Shown: positions 44,585 through 53,744, numbered from the stretch's first letter. The stretch is 64,000 bases of DNA from Roseburia hominis (GCF_021531695.1 NZ_JADYUI010000006.1:96359-160358); one strand, 5' to 3'. The notes: generated by a model not told the origin, from the letters alone. Numbers and translations are program-made.

Positions 44585-44641
44585 ACTACTCCCCCTTTCC
44601 CCTCTTCTTTTCGTCTTTCTACTTCTTTCAGTATATCGCGC

Positions 44642-44791
44642 TTTCATCACTCACTAATTTCGCCGCTCGCCGAACATGTAAACATGTTCTTCTCGCTTTC
44701 GCTCATTATATCGTGATTTCATCACTCACTAATTTCGCCGCTCGCCGAACATGTAAACATGTTCTTCTCGCTTTCGCTCATTATATCACAT
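44642..44791. repeat. Tandem duplication of a 75-bp unit with internal palindrome
   Basis: Two copies start at 44642 and 44717, identical over about 71 bases. Each holds the perfect palindrome GAACATGT-AA-ACATGTTC (44672-44689 and 44747-44764). On the minus strand each also holds a TATAAT-like word and a 60-base frame reading MSESEKNMFTCSASGEISE (44647-44706 and 44722-44781), without a ribosome site. Confidence 0.88.
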
Positions 44792-44793
44792 TT

Positions 44794-45312
44794 TTACATC
44801 AGAATGGAAATAATTCCCCTCTCACAATAAACTTTCATATCAATCACACGCTGGTTTTTTGAACCCTTAAATTTTAATGTAATGTCCTTTTGTTCCTCCA
44901 CAAATGGTCCATCCACCAAAACGTCCAGACATTTCAACATTTCTTCGGTATATTCTGTATAAACTTTCCCGCCCTGCTTTAAATCCACGTCAAGTATATA
45001 TCCGGTAAATGCCCAGATATTTTTATTCGGATATTGTTTTTTTACTTTTGTAAGAAAAGGAACCAGCGCTTTTTGATTCTCCGGCTCAAACGGATCCCCG
45101 CCAAGTATTGTTAATCCTTTGATATATTCAGGTTCCAGAGATTTTAAAATCTCTTCCTGTATCTTTTCGTCAAATGGTTTTCCATAATCAAATGCCCATG
45201 TTTCCGGCTGAAAACAACCTTTGCAATGATTGCGGCAGCCCGAGACAAAAAGACTTGTCCTTACTCCGGTTCCATTTGCAATATCATAATATTTTACTGA
45301 CGCATAATTCAT
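44794..45312 (-). CDS. nrdG: Anaerobic ribonucleotide reductase activating protein
   Basis: This 172-residue radical SAM enzyme generates the glycyl radical on NrdD. The iron-sulfur cysteines are in FVSGCRNHCKGCFQ, and LTILGGDPFEPEN is the typical SAM-binding segment. The start at 45312 has GGAGG at good spacing; an open frame to 45372 is not needed. It follows nrdD in the same operon. Confidence 0.95.
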   Translation of the reverse strand: MNYASVKYYDIANGTGVRTSLFVSGCRNHCKGCFQPETWAFDYGKPFDEKIQEEILKSLEPEYIKGLTILGGDPFEPENQKALVPFLTKVKKQYPNKNIWAFTGYILDVDLKQGGKVYTEYTEEMLKCLDVLVDGPFVEEQKDITLKFKGSKNQRVIDMKVYCERGIISILM

Positions 45313-45400
45313 TTCATTTCCTCCGATAGAGTTATATTTTTCTATATAAGAACAAAAAGAAGGACTATCCATTGATAATCCCCCTCTTTGTATTTATCTT

Positions 45401-47563
45401 CTACAAATGTAATACTCTTTCTTTAATTTCCTGTGTTCTTCCCTGGTTCCAGAACTGGCTGCCAATATACCCACAGGTTCTTCTCGCAACATTCATTTTG
45501 TCCTGATCACGGTTTTTACAATTCGGGCACTCCCAGACAAGCTTTCCGTCCTCATCCGTAACCACCTGAATTTCTCCATCATAACCGCATACCTGACAAT
45601 AGTCACTCTTGGTATTTAATTCGGCATACATGATGTTATTATAAATAAATTTCATAATGTCTAAGACAGCCTCAAGATTGTCCTGCATATTCGGAACCTC
45701 TACATAGCTTACTGCACCACCGGTAGACAATTCCTGGAACTGTGACTCAAAGGCAAGCTTATGGAATGCATCAATATCCTCTGTCACATGAACATGATAA
45801 CTGTTCGTAATATAATTCTTATCTGTCACACCCTCTATCACACCAAAACGTTTCTGTAAACATTTTGCAAATTTATAGGTTGTACTTTCAAGTGGTGTCC
45901 CATAAATACTAAAGCCGATATTGGTTTCATTTTTCCATCTTTCACATGCCTTATTCATGTACTCCATAACACTCAGTGCAAATGGAGTCGCACTTGGGTC
46001 TGTATGCGATTTTCCGGTCATATAACGGGTACATTCACAAAGCCCTGCATAACCCAGTGAAATAGTAGAATATCCACCATATAATAATTTATCTATGGTT
46101 TCTCCTTTCTTTAATCTGGCAAGTGCTCCATGCTGCCACAAAATCGGTGCAACATCTGATACCGTACCCTTTAAACGGTTATGTCTTATCATAAGTGCGC
46201 GATAGCAAAGTTCTAACCGTTCATCAAAAATCTTCCAGAATTTTTCAAAATCTCCCTCAGAAGAAAGTGCTACATCTACTAAATTAATGGTAACTACACC
46301 CTGGTTAAATCTGCCGTAAAATTTCGGCTTTCCATTCTCATCTTTCCATACACTTAACGCAGAACGGCAACCCATGACAGGGAAACAGTTTCCGTCTTTT
46401 AATTCTTTCATTTTCTTTTCTGAAATGTAATCCGGAACCATACGTTTTGCCGTGCATTTTGCAGCTTTCTTTGTGAGATAATAGTATTTGGAATCTTCAT
46501 GGATATTATCCTCTTCCAACACATAAATAAGCTTCGGAAATGCTGGTGTAATCCAGACACCATCTTCATTTTTTACGCCCTGATAACGCTGGTCTAATAC
46601 TTCTTCTATAATCATTGCCAGGTCTTCTTTTTCTTTTTCATCTTTTGCTTCATTCAGATACATAAATACCGTAACAAATGGGGACTGTCCATTTGTTGTC
46701 ATTAACGTTACCACCTGATACTGAATCGTCTGAACGCCTTTTTGAATCTCTTTTCTTAATCTTCCCTCTACGATATTATTTAGTTTTTCTTCGGAAAGTT
46801 CACTTCCGGCCTCTTTCAACGTTTCTAAAACCTCTGCACGTATTTTCTTACGGCTCACATCAACAAATGGAACCAGATGTGTAAGAGAGATACTTTGTCC
46901 TCCATACTGGGAACTTGCCACCTGTGCAATAATCTGCGTTGCAATGTTGCATGCTATGGAAAAAGAATGTGGCTTGTCAATTCTTGTTCCGCTGATTACC
47001 GTTCCGTTCTGTAACATGTCCTCTAAGTTCACCAGATCACAGTTATGCATATGCTGTGCAAAATAATCGGCATCATGAAAATGAATGATTCCTTGTTCAT
47101 GTGCTTCAACAATATCTCTCGGAAGTAAAAATCTTCTTGTGATATCCTTGCTGACCTCTCCTGCCATATAGTCTCTCTGCACACTATTAACTGTAGAATT
47201 CTTATTCGAATTTTCCTGCTTTACTTCCTCATTATTGCACTCAATCAAACTTAAAATCTGTTCATCTGTAGAGTTGGATTTACGAACCAGAGCTCTCTGA
47301 TAACGATACGTAATATATTTTCTGGCAACGGAAAATGCACACTTTTTCATGATACTGTCTTCTACTAAATCCTGTATCTCTTCGACATTCAAAGAACGCT
47401 GTGCCTCTTCACATGTCTTCTCAATATAACCGGCAATATCACGAATCTCCTGTGGCGTCAATCGTTCTCCCTGCACAACCTCGTGATTTGCCTTATCAAT
47501 TGCTGTAATGATTTTCGATATATCAAAAACAGCCTCTGCACCGCTTCTTTTAATGATTTTCAT
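45401..47563 (-). CDS. nrdD: Anaerobic ribonucleoside-triphosphate reductase
   Basis: This 720-residue class III enzyme makes deoxynucleotides without oxygen. An N-terminal ATP cone (KIIKRSGAEAVFDISKI) provides allosteric control. The C-terminal zinc site has CQVCGYDG and CPNCKNRD. The glycyl-radical loop is RRTCGYIGSQFWNQGRTQEI, with the radical glycine in CGYIG. It is co-transcribed with nrdG from a promoter at 47614-47641. Confidence 0.97.
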   Translation of the reverse strand: MKIIKRSGAEAVFDISKIITAIDKANHEVVQGERLTPQEIRDIAGYIEKTCEEAQRSLNVEEIQDLVEDSIMKKCAFSVARKYITYRYQRALVRKSNSTDEQILSLIECNNEEVKQENSNKNSTVNSVQRDYMAGEVSKDITRRFLLPRDIVEAHEQGIIHFHDADYFAQHMHNCDLVNLEDMLQNGTVISGTRIDKPHSFSIACNIATQIIAQVASSQYGGQSISLTHLVPFVDVSRKKIRAEVLETLKEAGSELSEEKLNNIVEGRLRKEIQKGVQTIQYQVVTLMTTNGQSPFVTVFMYLNEAKDEKEKEDLAMIIEEVLDQRYQGVKNEDGVWITPAFPKLIYVLEEDNIHEDSKYYYLTKKAAKCTAKRMVPDYISEKKMKELKDGNCFPVMGCRSALSVWKDENGKPKFYGRFNQGVVTINLVDVALSSEGDFEKFWKIFDERLELCYRALMIRHNRLKGTVSDVAPILWQHGALARLKKGETIDKLLYGGYSTISLGYAGLCECTRYMTGKSHTDPSATPFALSVMEYMNKACERWKNETNIGFSIYGTPLESTTYKFAKCLQKRFGVIEGVTDKNYITNSYHVHVTEDIDAFHKLAFESQFQELSTGGAVSYVEVPNMQDNLEAVLDIMKFIYNNIMYAELNTKSDYCQVCGYDGEIQVVTDEDGKLVWECPNCKNRDQDKMNVARRTCGYIGSQFWNQGRTQEIKERVLHL

Positions 47564-47613
47564 GTTGTTTTCCTACTTTCTACTTTCTTTTCATTTTTAT
47601 TTCGCCAGAAGTC

Positions 47614-47641
47614 ATTATACCACATCTTGTGTTTTTGGCAA
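47614..47641 (-). promoter_or_regulatory. Promoter of nrdDG
   Basis: TTGCCA (47641-47636), 16 bases and TATAAT (47619-47614) on the minus strand. The spacer holds ACACAAGATGTGG, loosely like an NrdR box, but not a strong match. Confidence 0.65.
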
Positions 47642-47663
47642 TATGTTTATACAATATTTATGA

Positions 47664-48122
47664 TTAAACTGTTGCATTATTTTTTATGTAAGTATCCAGA
47701 ATGTCTGCTGCCATCTCCACCAATTCTTTACACGGACGCTTTTTGTAATACTCTGCCGTACGTACTTCCGGTGTTGGATTATCTGCTCCTTTTACGGTAA
47801 GCCCGAGAAGTTCCCTGCAGATAATGGAACCATTTTCCTTTTTATATTCTTCTGCAAGTTCCTGAATTCTTTTATAATGGTCTGCCTTCTCAGTCTGTGC
47901 TTTCGGATCATCATATCCATATAACACACCTGCTACCATAAACATTCCGCTGACTGCGCCGCACACTTCCCGCATACGACCCATACCACCGCCAAAAGAA
48001 GAGCTAATCTTTAACGCTGTCTCATGATCTATATCATACAAATCTTCAAATGCCAGAAAGACTGCCTGTGCACAGTTATACCCTTCCTGAAATAGCTCTC
48101 CCGCTTTTTTACTATGATCCAT
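47664..48122 (-). CDS. C_GCAxxG_C_C family redox-type protein
   Basis: This 152-residue protein carries the family's cysteine pattern: GYNCAQAVFLAF, then SSFGGGMGRMREVCGAVSGMF, then a cysteine in IICRELLG and one in RPCKEL near the C-terminus. Members are thought to bind a metal or iron-sulfur cluster, but function is not settled. The ATG at 48122 has AAGGTG just ahead; a GTG at 48131 overlaps that site. It lies upstream of nrdD with its own leader hairpin. Confidence 0.87.
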   Translation of the reverse strand: MDHSKKAGELFQEGYNCAQAVFLAFEDLYDIDHETALKISSSFGGGMGRMREVCGAVSGMFMVAGVLYGYDDPKAQTEKADHYKRIQELAEEYKKENGSIICRELLGLTVKGADNPTPEVRTAEYYKKRPCKELVEMAADILDTYIKNNATV

Positions 48123-48164
48123 TTTTCTCACCTTTTCCTTCTCTATTTTCCCAACAAAGTGCAG

Positions 48165-48207
48165 AAAAAATGCATTTTAAAATCTGTATCAACTTCAAAA
48201 TGCATTT
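48165..48207 (-). terminator. Leader hairpin with T tract ahead of the C_GCAxxG gene
   Basis: AAATGCATTTT and AAAATGCATTT form an 11-bp stem, followed by TTTTTTC on the minus strand. It lies only about 45 bases before the ATG, after the cysN terminator. It is either a second terminator or an attenuator. Confidence 0.6.
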
Positions 48208-48272
48208 CTTTATCGGCTCATTGTTTTAAATATCGCAATCTTTTTTCTGAGTGTAATCTTACCATAAATGCA

Positions 48273-48306
48273 TAAAAAAAGGAAGAGACTTTTTCTTCCT
48301 TTTTTA
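48273..48306 (-). terminator. Terminator of the apr-cysDN operon
   Basis: AAAAAAAGGAAG and CTTCCTTTTTT flank a short loop. It can work on both strands and lies eight bases past the cysN stop. Confidence 0.85.
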
Positions 48307-48314
48307 GTACTTTA

Positions 48315-50003
48315 TTATATCATCCAAAAGTTATCTGTGCAGATGATTCTGCGATAGGTTTCAAACTTACTCCATTTATCATGAAATTCTACTTTTTTAG
48401 TCTTATCTATCTTCTGATACTCACTTAAAAACTGCTCTAATTCTTCTTTTACTGTAATTTTTAAAGCAAATCCCTTTTCATCTACTAACGACAATCCAAT
48501 GTAATGATAATCAGAAAGTGCAATGATATCTTCAATCTTACGATTTCGAATCAGAACCGCCACACCACTTTCTACTGACAGGATGTCAAAATAATCCGGA
48601 TATTTAAAACTATTTCCTTCAACCGGAACTTCATCACCTACATGATAGGTCTTTGCCTTTGTATTACTCTTAGAAAGAGAAGCATTCTCCAAATTAAAGT
48701 AAAACTCATCAAAAATATAACCGCCTGTCTTTAAATCACCCTTTTCAAAATAAGGTTTCTCGCCTTTGGTATCAACCTGTTCCACAACGCCGCAGGCAGA
48801 AGTCATATGGCTGACACGGTCAATTAAAATAAACTCTCCTAACGTCTTATTCTTTTTAAATTCATCCACCACAATTTTTTCTGCAAATGCAATCTCACAA
48901 ACCGCGATTTCATTTTTCTCAATTGTTTCTGTGCTCTCATGCTCACCGCTGTTGACATCAACCTTGTAGACGATACTTTCTACCACACCCGGTATCTTTT
49001 TCGTTCCAAGTTTCACAAGATATTCTTTTCCTACACTTAATTTATCATCATCCATCCAAAGCAACGTTGCCGTCACATGCTTGCTGAGTGGAAGTTTGGC
49101 AGAATCAGAAAGTACACAGCCACGACTTACATCCACTTCTTTGTCTAACTGAATCGTAACTGCCTGACCGTTCACCGCTTCTGTAACCTCTTTATCCCCA
49201 TTTAAGATGCCTTTTACCTTCGCCGATTCATTGCTCGGTAAAGTATAAATCGTTTGTCCAACCGTTACCTTTCCGCTTTCAATCTGTCCCTGAAATCCGC
49301 GGAACTCATGATTCGGGCGGCATACTCTTTGTACCGGAAGATAGAAATTTGCTCCCTCTTCCTCTGTAATATCAACGGTTTCCAAATGTTCTAAAATTGC
49401 TTTTCCGGTATACCATGGCATATTTTCAGATCGTTTTGTAACATTGTCGCCTTCCGTTGCACTGATTGGAATAGCCACCACATCCTGTAAAGCAAGGCTT
49501 TCGGATAATTCATGGATATCCTTTAAAATTTCCTCATAACGTTCTTTTTTATATCCTACTAAATCCATCTTGTTAATAGCAAATACAAAATGTCTGATTC
49601 CCATCAAAGCACAAATTCTTGCATGACGTCTGGTTTGCACTAATACCCCCTGCTTTGCATCAATTAAAATAATGGCAAGGTCTGCAAAAGAGGCTCCTAC
49701 CGCCATGTTTCTTGTATATTCCTCATGTCCCGGCGTATCTGCCACAATAAAGCTTCTGTTATCTGTTGTAAAATAACGATAAGCAACATCTATCGTAATT
49801 CCCTGCTCACGTTCTGCCATGAGCCCGTCAAGCAGCAGAGAATAATCGATTTTTCCTCCTCTGGAGCCCACTTTACTATCCAATAGCAGGGCTTTTTCCT
49901 GATCTGCATAGAGGAGCTTTGAATCATATAAGATATGACCAATCAAGGTCGATTTTCCGTCATCCACACTTCCGCATGTTATAAATTTCAGTAATCCACT
50001 CAT
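48315..50003 (-). CDS. cysN: Sulfate adenylyltransferase GTPase subunit
   Basis: This 562-residue GTPase, with CysD, activates sulfate to adenylyl sulfate (APS). The GTPase motifs are CGSVDDGKSTLIGH, DTPGHEEYTRNM and NKMDLVG. EF-Tu-like beta domains follow, then a C-terminal extension of about 100 residues ending VEFHDKWSKFETYRR. The extension has no P-loop, so it is not a fused APS kinase. This fits direct reduction of APS by the AprAB proteins encoded upstream. It starts two bases behind cysD. Confidence 0.94.
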   Translation of the reverse strand: MSGLLKFITCGSVDDGKSTLIGHILYDSKLLYADQEKALLLDSKVGSRGGKIDYSLLLDGLMAEREQGITIDVAYRYFTTDNRSFIVADTPGHEEYTRNMAVGASFADLAIILIDAKQGVLVQTRRHARICALMGIRHFVFAINKMDLVGYKKERYEEILKDIHELSESLALQDVVAIPISATEGDNVTKRSENMPWYTGKAILEHLETVDITEEEGANFYLPVQRVCRPNHEFRGFQGQIESGKVTVGQTIYTLPSNESAKVKGILNGDKEVTEAVNGQAVTIQLDKEVDVSRGCVLSDSAKLPLSKHVTATLLWMDDDKLSVGKEYLVKLGTKKIPGVVESIVYKVDVNSGEHESTETIEKNEIAVCEIAFAEKIVVDEFKKNKTLGEFILIDRVSHMTSACGVVEQVDTKGEKPYFEKGDLKTGGYIFDEFYFNLENASLSKSNTKAKTYHVGDEVPVEGNSFKYPDYFDILSVESGVAVLIRNRKIEDIIALSDYHYIGLSLVDEKGFALKITVKEELEQFLSEYQKIDKTKKVEFHDKWSKFETYRRIICTDNFWMI

Positions 50004-50005
50004 CT

Positions 50006-50908
50006 TTAGAAATACCCCTCTCTCTTTCTTTTTTCCATACTTGCCGCTCCACCGTCTTTATCAATAACACGACTGGTTCGCTCCGACTCTACCGCACTTA
50101 ATGTTTCTTCAATAATGGCATCTAAAGTATCCGCATCTGACTCAACCGCTCCGGTCAATGGATAGCAGCCAAGGGTACGGAAACGAACCTTTTTCATCTG
50201 TGGTACTTCACCCGGATTCAAACGCATTCTGTCATCGTCCACCATGATAAGAGCATCATCCCGCTCCACAACCGGTCTTTCTTTTGCAAAATATAATGGT
50301 ACAATCGGAATATTTTCTCTTTTTATGTACTGCCAGATATCCTTTTCTGTCCAGTTTGAAATCGGGAACACACGCATACTCTCGCCTTTGTTAATTTCCG
50401 TATTGTATAATTTCCACATCTCCGGTCTCTGATTCTTCGGATCCCATGCATGAGAAGCATTACGGAAAGAAAAAATTCTTTCTTTTGCACGGCTTTTCTC
50501 CTCATCACGTCTGCCACCACCAAAGGCTGCAGTAAATCCATATTTATTGAGTGCCTGTTTTAATGCCTGTGTTTTCATGATATCGGTATAAGCAGAGCCA
50601 TGATCAAACGGATTGATTCCTCTCTCTACACCCTCCTGATTGATATACTCAAGCATCTCTATTCCAAGGTCTTTTGCTGTCTTATCACGAAATTCGATCA
50701 TTTCTTTAAACTTCCAGGTTGTATTGACATGCAAAAACGGAAATGGCGGTTTTTCCGGATAAAACGCTTTCATTGCAAGATGTAACATAACCGAACTGTC
50801 TTTTCCGATGGAATAAAGCATCACCGGTTTTTCACATTCTGCAGCAACTTCCCTTATAATATAAATCGCTTCTGCTTCTAATTTGTCTAAATGTGATAAT
50901 CCACTCAT
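50006..50908 (-). CDS. cysD: Sulfate adenylyltransferase subunit 2
   Basis: This 300-residue ATP pyrophosphatase-type enzyme transfers AMP from ATP to sulfate. The PP-loop is in [28 protein letters not shown]-like [30 protein letters not shown] and [12 protein letters not shown] are also typical. It is the third gene of the apr operon. Confidence 0.96.
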   Translation of the reverse strand: MSGLSHLDKLEAEAIYIIREVAAECEKPVMLYSIGKDSSVMLHLAMKAFYPEKPPFPFLHVNTTWKFKEMIEFRDKTAKDLGIEMLEYINQEGVERGINPFDHGSAYTDIMKTQALKQALNKYGFTAAFGGGRRDEEKSRAKERIFSFRNASHAWDPKNQRPEMWKLYNTEINKGESMRVFPISNWTEKDIWQYIKRENIPIVPLYFAKERPVVERDDALIMVDDDRMRLNPGEVPQMKKVRFRTLGCYPLTGAVESDADTLDAIIEETLSAVESERTSRVIDKDGGAASMEKRKREGYF

Positions 50909-50932
50909 TGTTTCTCTTCCCTTCTATCATCA

Positions 50933-51244
50933 TTAATATTTGTTGGAATCTTTTCTGTTAATCGTAATGATTTTCGTCTCTCCGTCCGGCTTTGTAATCT
51001 GCCAGTTTAAAATATCGCCTTTTCCTTCCACATGCATGGTACTTCCATTGCCCCCGATATCCGCACCTAAGAAAAAGTCAATTGCTCCGACAGGACATTC
51101 CTTGACACAGGAGGCACATCCCCAACAATCTTTCGGATAAAGCATACAAGCCTTGTTGTTTTGTATGTCAATCAAGGTTCCCGGACAGGAATCACAGCAC
51201 CTTTTACAGCCAATGCATTTATTTTGATTAATTCTGATGCTCAT
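50933..51244 (-). CDS. APS reductase beta-type ferredoxin subunit
   Basis: This 103-residue protein carries two 4Fe-4S motifs, CIGCKRCCDSCPG and CWGCASCVKECPVG. The tail (GNGSTMHVEGKGDILNWQITKPDGETKIITINRKDSNKY) is typical of AprB-like partners. It would pass electrons to the flavoprotein encoded just upstream, whose gene overlaps it by 17 bases. In this assimilatory setting it replaces the thioredoxin-dependent CysH route. Confidence 0.88.
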   Translation of the reverse strand: MSIRINQNKCIGCKRCCDSCPGTLIDIQNNKACMLYPKDCWGCASCVKECPVGAIDFFLGADIGGNGSTMHVEGKGDILNWQITKPDGETKIITINRKDSNKY

Positions 51245-52943
51245 ATTCTGCCCCCTTTACAATATCTCTGAAAATAATTTTGATTTCACCATTTTCTAAT
51301 TTTGAATTTACATATTTGTAATAATTTTCATCTGTATCCGGATAATCCAAATTCTCATTAAAGGAGTGCCATCTGGTTTCTTTTCTTGCTTTTAAATGTG
51401 CTATCAGACTTTTACATACAATTAAACGCTCCTTTAATTCATAAGCAAACAACAATTCATGCATATTTTCAGCCGTAACTTCATTGGCAAGTACCGTTAA
51501 TTTCTCAATTTTTTCTTCTGCCAGTGCAAGCTGCTTTTCATTAAACTGATAATTGGTAGAAATCCCACCCGCATACTCATCCATCACCTTTTGCATGGCT
51601 TCTTCTAATTCTTCCATTGCATACAGGTTCTTTGTTTCACCATTTGTATTCAAAATCTTTTCATAGGATGCAAAAATGGTCTCTACATCGTTTTGAAGCT
51701 TTGCTGCAATCGTTTTCTCTATTTCTGTATCTGCATCCCTTGTCAGTTTTTCTACAATATCATCTGCGGCAAGTTCTCCCTCTGCCAATGCTCCCGTTAC
51801 ATATTTCTGCGGGCAACCGCCTGCCACATCTCCAGCGGCATAAAGCATATGTATTGTCGTCTCCCGCTTTGTATTGACCCAATATCCACTTGCGGTATGA
51901 CCACCTACGATATATGGCTCGGTTCCTTCAATCTCAACATCCTGTTCACTTGGATTCTTTCCGCTTTCAATCCATTTTAAGGTCTGACTCGGTGCCATGT
52001 TAAGATAGGCTTTAAGAAGTTCCTCATCCTGTTCCTTTTTGATTGACGTCGTTTTCAGATAACAAGGTCCGTTTCCAAGTTGGTTCTCTCTTACCGTTCC
52101 ATAAACACGCTCGCTTGTTGTAAGACCATATTTGTCCTCGTATACAAATCCTCTTGCATTCACCTGTTTCGCCGAAACACCCTGTGCAATTGTTCCGGTC
52201 GGTGCAATCGTATCTTTACAGCGAAGTGCGATAAAACGCATCTCGAAAGATGTCATCTCGGCACCTGATTTGATTCCCATCGCATAACCGGCTCCGGTAT
52301 TAAACGGTGGATACCACATCTTGTGTCTGGAAAATCCCGGATTATTCGGCTTATATAAGCCTGCCGCTCCACCGGTCGCGACTAAAACTGCTCTCGCATG
52401 AATCTCATAGCAAACGTTTTCTTTCACCGAAAAGCCAACCGCTCCATATACTCTGTTTTCATCTACCAGTAAATCTGTAATGTTAACCTGATTTTGTATT
52501 GTTACATTTTTTGCCTCAGCAACTGCCTTTGCCAAAATTGGTTTGAAATTCTCTCCGTTTATTTTAATGTTACGGTTTCCTCTCGCTACATAATCTCCAT
52601 TTTCATCCTTTAAGATTACAAGTCCTAACCGCTCCATATCCGCTGTTGTTTCATTAAAATGCTCTGCTGCAGTTAAAAGTAAATCATGTCTTACGATTCC
52701 TGCTGCATCCTTTGTGGCATAATCCACATAATCTTCCGGCTTTCTTCCTTTTGTAATATAGGCATTGATTGCGTTTACACCGGCAGCCAGACAACCACTT
52801 CTTTTGATATTGGCTTTCTCCGCAATCCATACACGAAGATTTGATTTTCTGCTTATTGTAAGTGCCGCATAACAACCTGCCGTACCACCACCGATAATCA
52901 ATACATCCGTCTCAATTTTTTTTCGTTCCAGTTTTTTTCCCAT
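51228..52943 (-). CDS. Adenylylsulfate reductase alpha-type flavoprotein
   Basis: This protein of about 571 residues belongs to the fumarate reductase/AprA flavoprotein family and would reduce APS to sulfite and AMP. The FAD site is TDVLIIGGGTAGCYAALTISRKS. ARAVLVATGGAAGLYKPNNPGFSRHKMWYPPFNTGAGYAMGIKSGAEM is the AprA-like central part, and MLYAAGDVAGGCPQKYVTGALAEGELAADDI the second FAD contact. The start is uncertain: the ATG at 52943 has AAGGAG 14 bases away, whereas an in-frame ATG at 53009 has no site. It is first in the operon apr-apr-cysD-cysN. Confidence 0.87.
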   Translation of the reverse strand: MGKKLERKKIETDVLIIGGGTAGCYAALTISRKSNLRVWIAEKANIKRSGCLAAGVNAINAYITKGRKPEDYVDYATKDAAGIVRHDLLLTAAEHFNETTADMERLGLVILKDENGDYVARGNRNIKINGENFKPILAKAVAEAKNVTIQNQVNITDLLVDENRVYGAVGFSVKENVCYEIHARAVLVATGGAAGLYKPNNPGFSRHKMWYPPFNTGAGYAMGIKSGAEMTSFEMRFIALRCKDTIAPTGTIAQGVSAKQVNARGFVYEDKYGLTTSERVYGTVRENQLGNGPCYLKTTSIKKEQDEELLKAYLNMAPSQTLKWIESGKNPSEQDVEIEGTEPYIVGGHTASGYWVNTKRETTIHMLYAAGDVAGGCPQKYVTGALAEGELAADDIVEKLTRDADTEIEKTIAAKLQNDVETIFASYEKILNTNGETKNLYAMEELEEAMQKVMDEYAGGISTNYQFNEKQLALAEEKIEKLTVLANEVTAENMHELLFAYELKERLIVCKSLIAHLKARKETRWHSFNENLDYPDTDENYYKYVNSKLENGEIKIIFRDIVKGAEYEHQN

Positions 52944-53052
52944 GATTGTATCATAATCTCCTTTTTCCACATCAACGATATTCCTTGCATGCCCGTGCCA
53001 GCACAACATTTCTGCTTGCGTAAATCAAATCTCTTCTGGCTTTCTGGAAATC

Positions 53053-53081
53053 ATTATATTACATATTAACCTATTTGTAAA
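53053..53081 (-). promoter_or_regulatory. Promoter of the apr-cysDN operon
   Basis: TTTACA (53081-53076), 17 bases, and TATAAT (53058-53053) on the minus strand. The -35 box lies inside the 21-bp motif at 53068-53088. Confidence 0.75.
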
Positions 53082-53088
53082 GTATGTT
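53068..53088 (-). promoter_or_regulatory. Predicted Rrf2-type operator, apr promoter
   Basis: The minus strand reads AACATACTTT, then ACAAAT, then AGGTT. It matches motifs at cysK (59731) and rrf2 (60335) and covers the -35 box, as a repressor site would. Confidence 0.68.
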
Positions 53089-53191
53089 AATATGTTTTTT
53101 GTATTTTTCTTCCATTTTACTAAAATATATTTTTTTAAGTTTACGAATGTCATCTGGCATAAAATCATTTCATTCTTTGTTCCGAGGTTAC

Positions 53192-53343
53192 GGACATAAG
53201 ATTTTGTAAATGTTCTGATAGCATATAGGAAAATCGACCGCAACCGGCTGAAATTCGCCATCCAGGCTCAGTTCAGCCTTCCGTCAGCATCCGTGCTGCC
53301 GGATTGCTTGGTACCTACAGAACATTAACGAAATCTAATGTCC
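53192..53343. ncRNA. Unassigned structured element closed by a 26-bp stem
   Basis: Bases 53192-53217 (GGACAT...GTTCTG) pair with 53318-53343 (CAGAAC...ATGTCC) over 26 positions with three non-Watson-Crick positions, one of which is a G-U pair only on the plus strand. Inside lie GGCTGAA/TTCAGCC (53246-53252 with 53272-53278) and CAGCA/TGCTG (53285-53289 with 53294-53298). CCGGC/GCCGG joins them. No frame of value exists. It could be an RNA or a DNA hairpin element; strand and identity are unknown, and I match it to no RNA family. Confidence 0.5.
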
Positions 53344-53410
53344 TCCACCAGTCACAAAGACTGAAATGATTTTGTACAAGATGACAAGCAACACCTAGAA
53401 AAGTATATCT

Positions 53411-53713
53411 CTGTTTCTTTTGTGCACATGTTTTGCTGAAACAGTAGAAAAGAAAATGCCGCCTGTAAAAAAGACCTTCTAGTCTTTCGCTGTTTTTCTT
53501 AGAGTGAAAGCCGGGAAAGCAATCATGCTGCGGACACATGTTTGAGCATAAGAACGTACACAAATCCACTACCTGCAAGGCGAGTTGTGGGAGCAGCACT
53601 GTAATCGAAGCTTTTCCGGCGGACTCTTAGAAAAACAAGGAAGACGGTCCAGGTCTTTTTTACAGGCGGCATTTTCTTCTGGTGTTTCTAAAAAACTTTC
53701 TGCAAAAGAAGCA
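53411..53713. repeat. Large inverted repeat, arms of about 105 bp
   Basis: The left arm (53411-53520) and right arm (53610-53713) are homologous in opposite orientation around an 89-base centre. A 28-base core is identical (53450-53477 and 53651-53678, containing ATGCCGCCTGTAAAAAAG); the flanks differ by scattered changes and small gaps. The short frames that cross it look like by-products. No transposase is present. It may be a MITE-like element, two inverted copies of a dispersed repeat, or the long stem of an RNA. Confidence 0.7.
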
Positions 53714-53744
53714 GTGCATAATCTTAGTTTATCTAATATGCAAA

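Noticed and set aside
44647..44781. Two 19-residue genes in the tandem repeat
   Set aside because: No ribosome binding site precedes either frame; kept only as a property of the repeat.
48315..50003. Possible CysN-CysC fusion because CysN is longer than usual
   Set aside because: The extra C-terminal 100 residues contain no kinase P-loop, so there is no APS kinase.
53192..53343. T-box, S-box or cobalamin riboswitch for the sulfur operons
   Set aside because: None of the conserved sequence boxes of these classes is visible, and the element lies upstream of the mapped apr promoter rather than in its leader.
53315..53599. 94-residue minus-strand open frame in the gap before the apr operon
   Set aside because: It crosses the inverted-repeat arm, has no ribosome site and low-quality composition; better explained as a by-product of the repeat.
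53192..53713. Retron or large ornate RNA
   Set aside because: No reverse transcriptase is near, and I cannot match the folds to a known family, so it is left unassigned.
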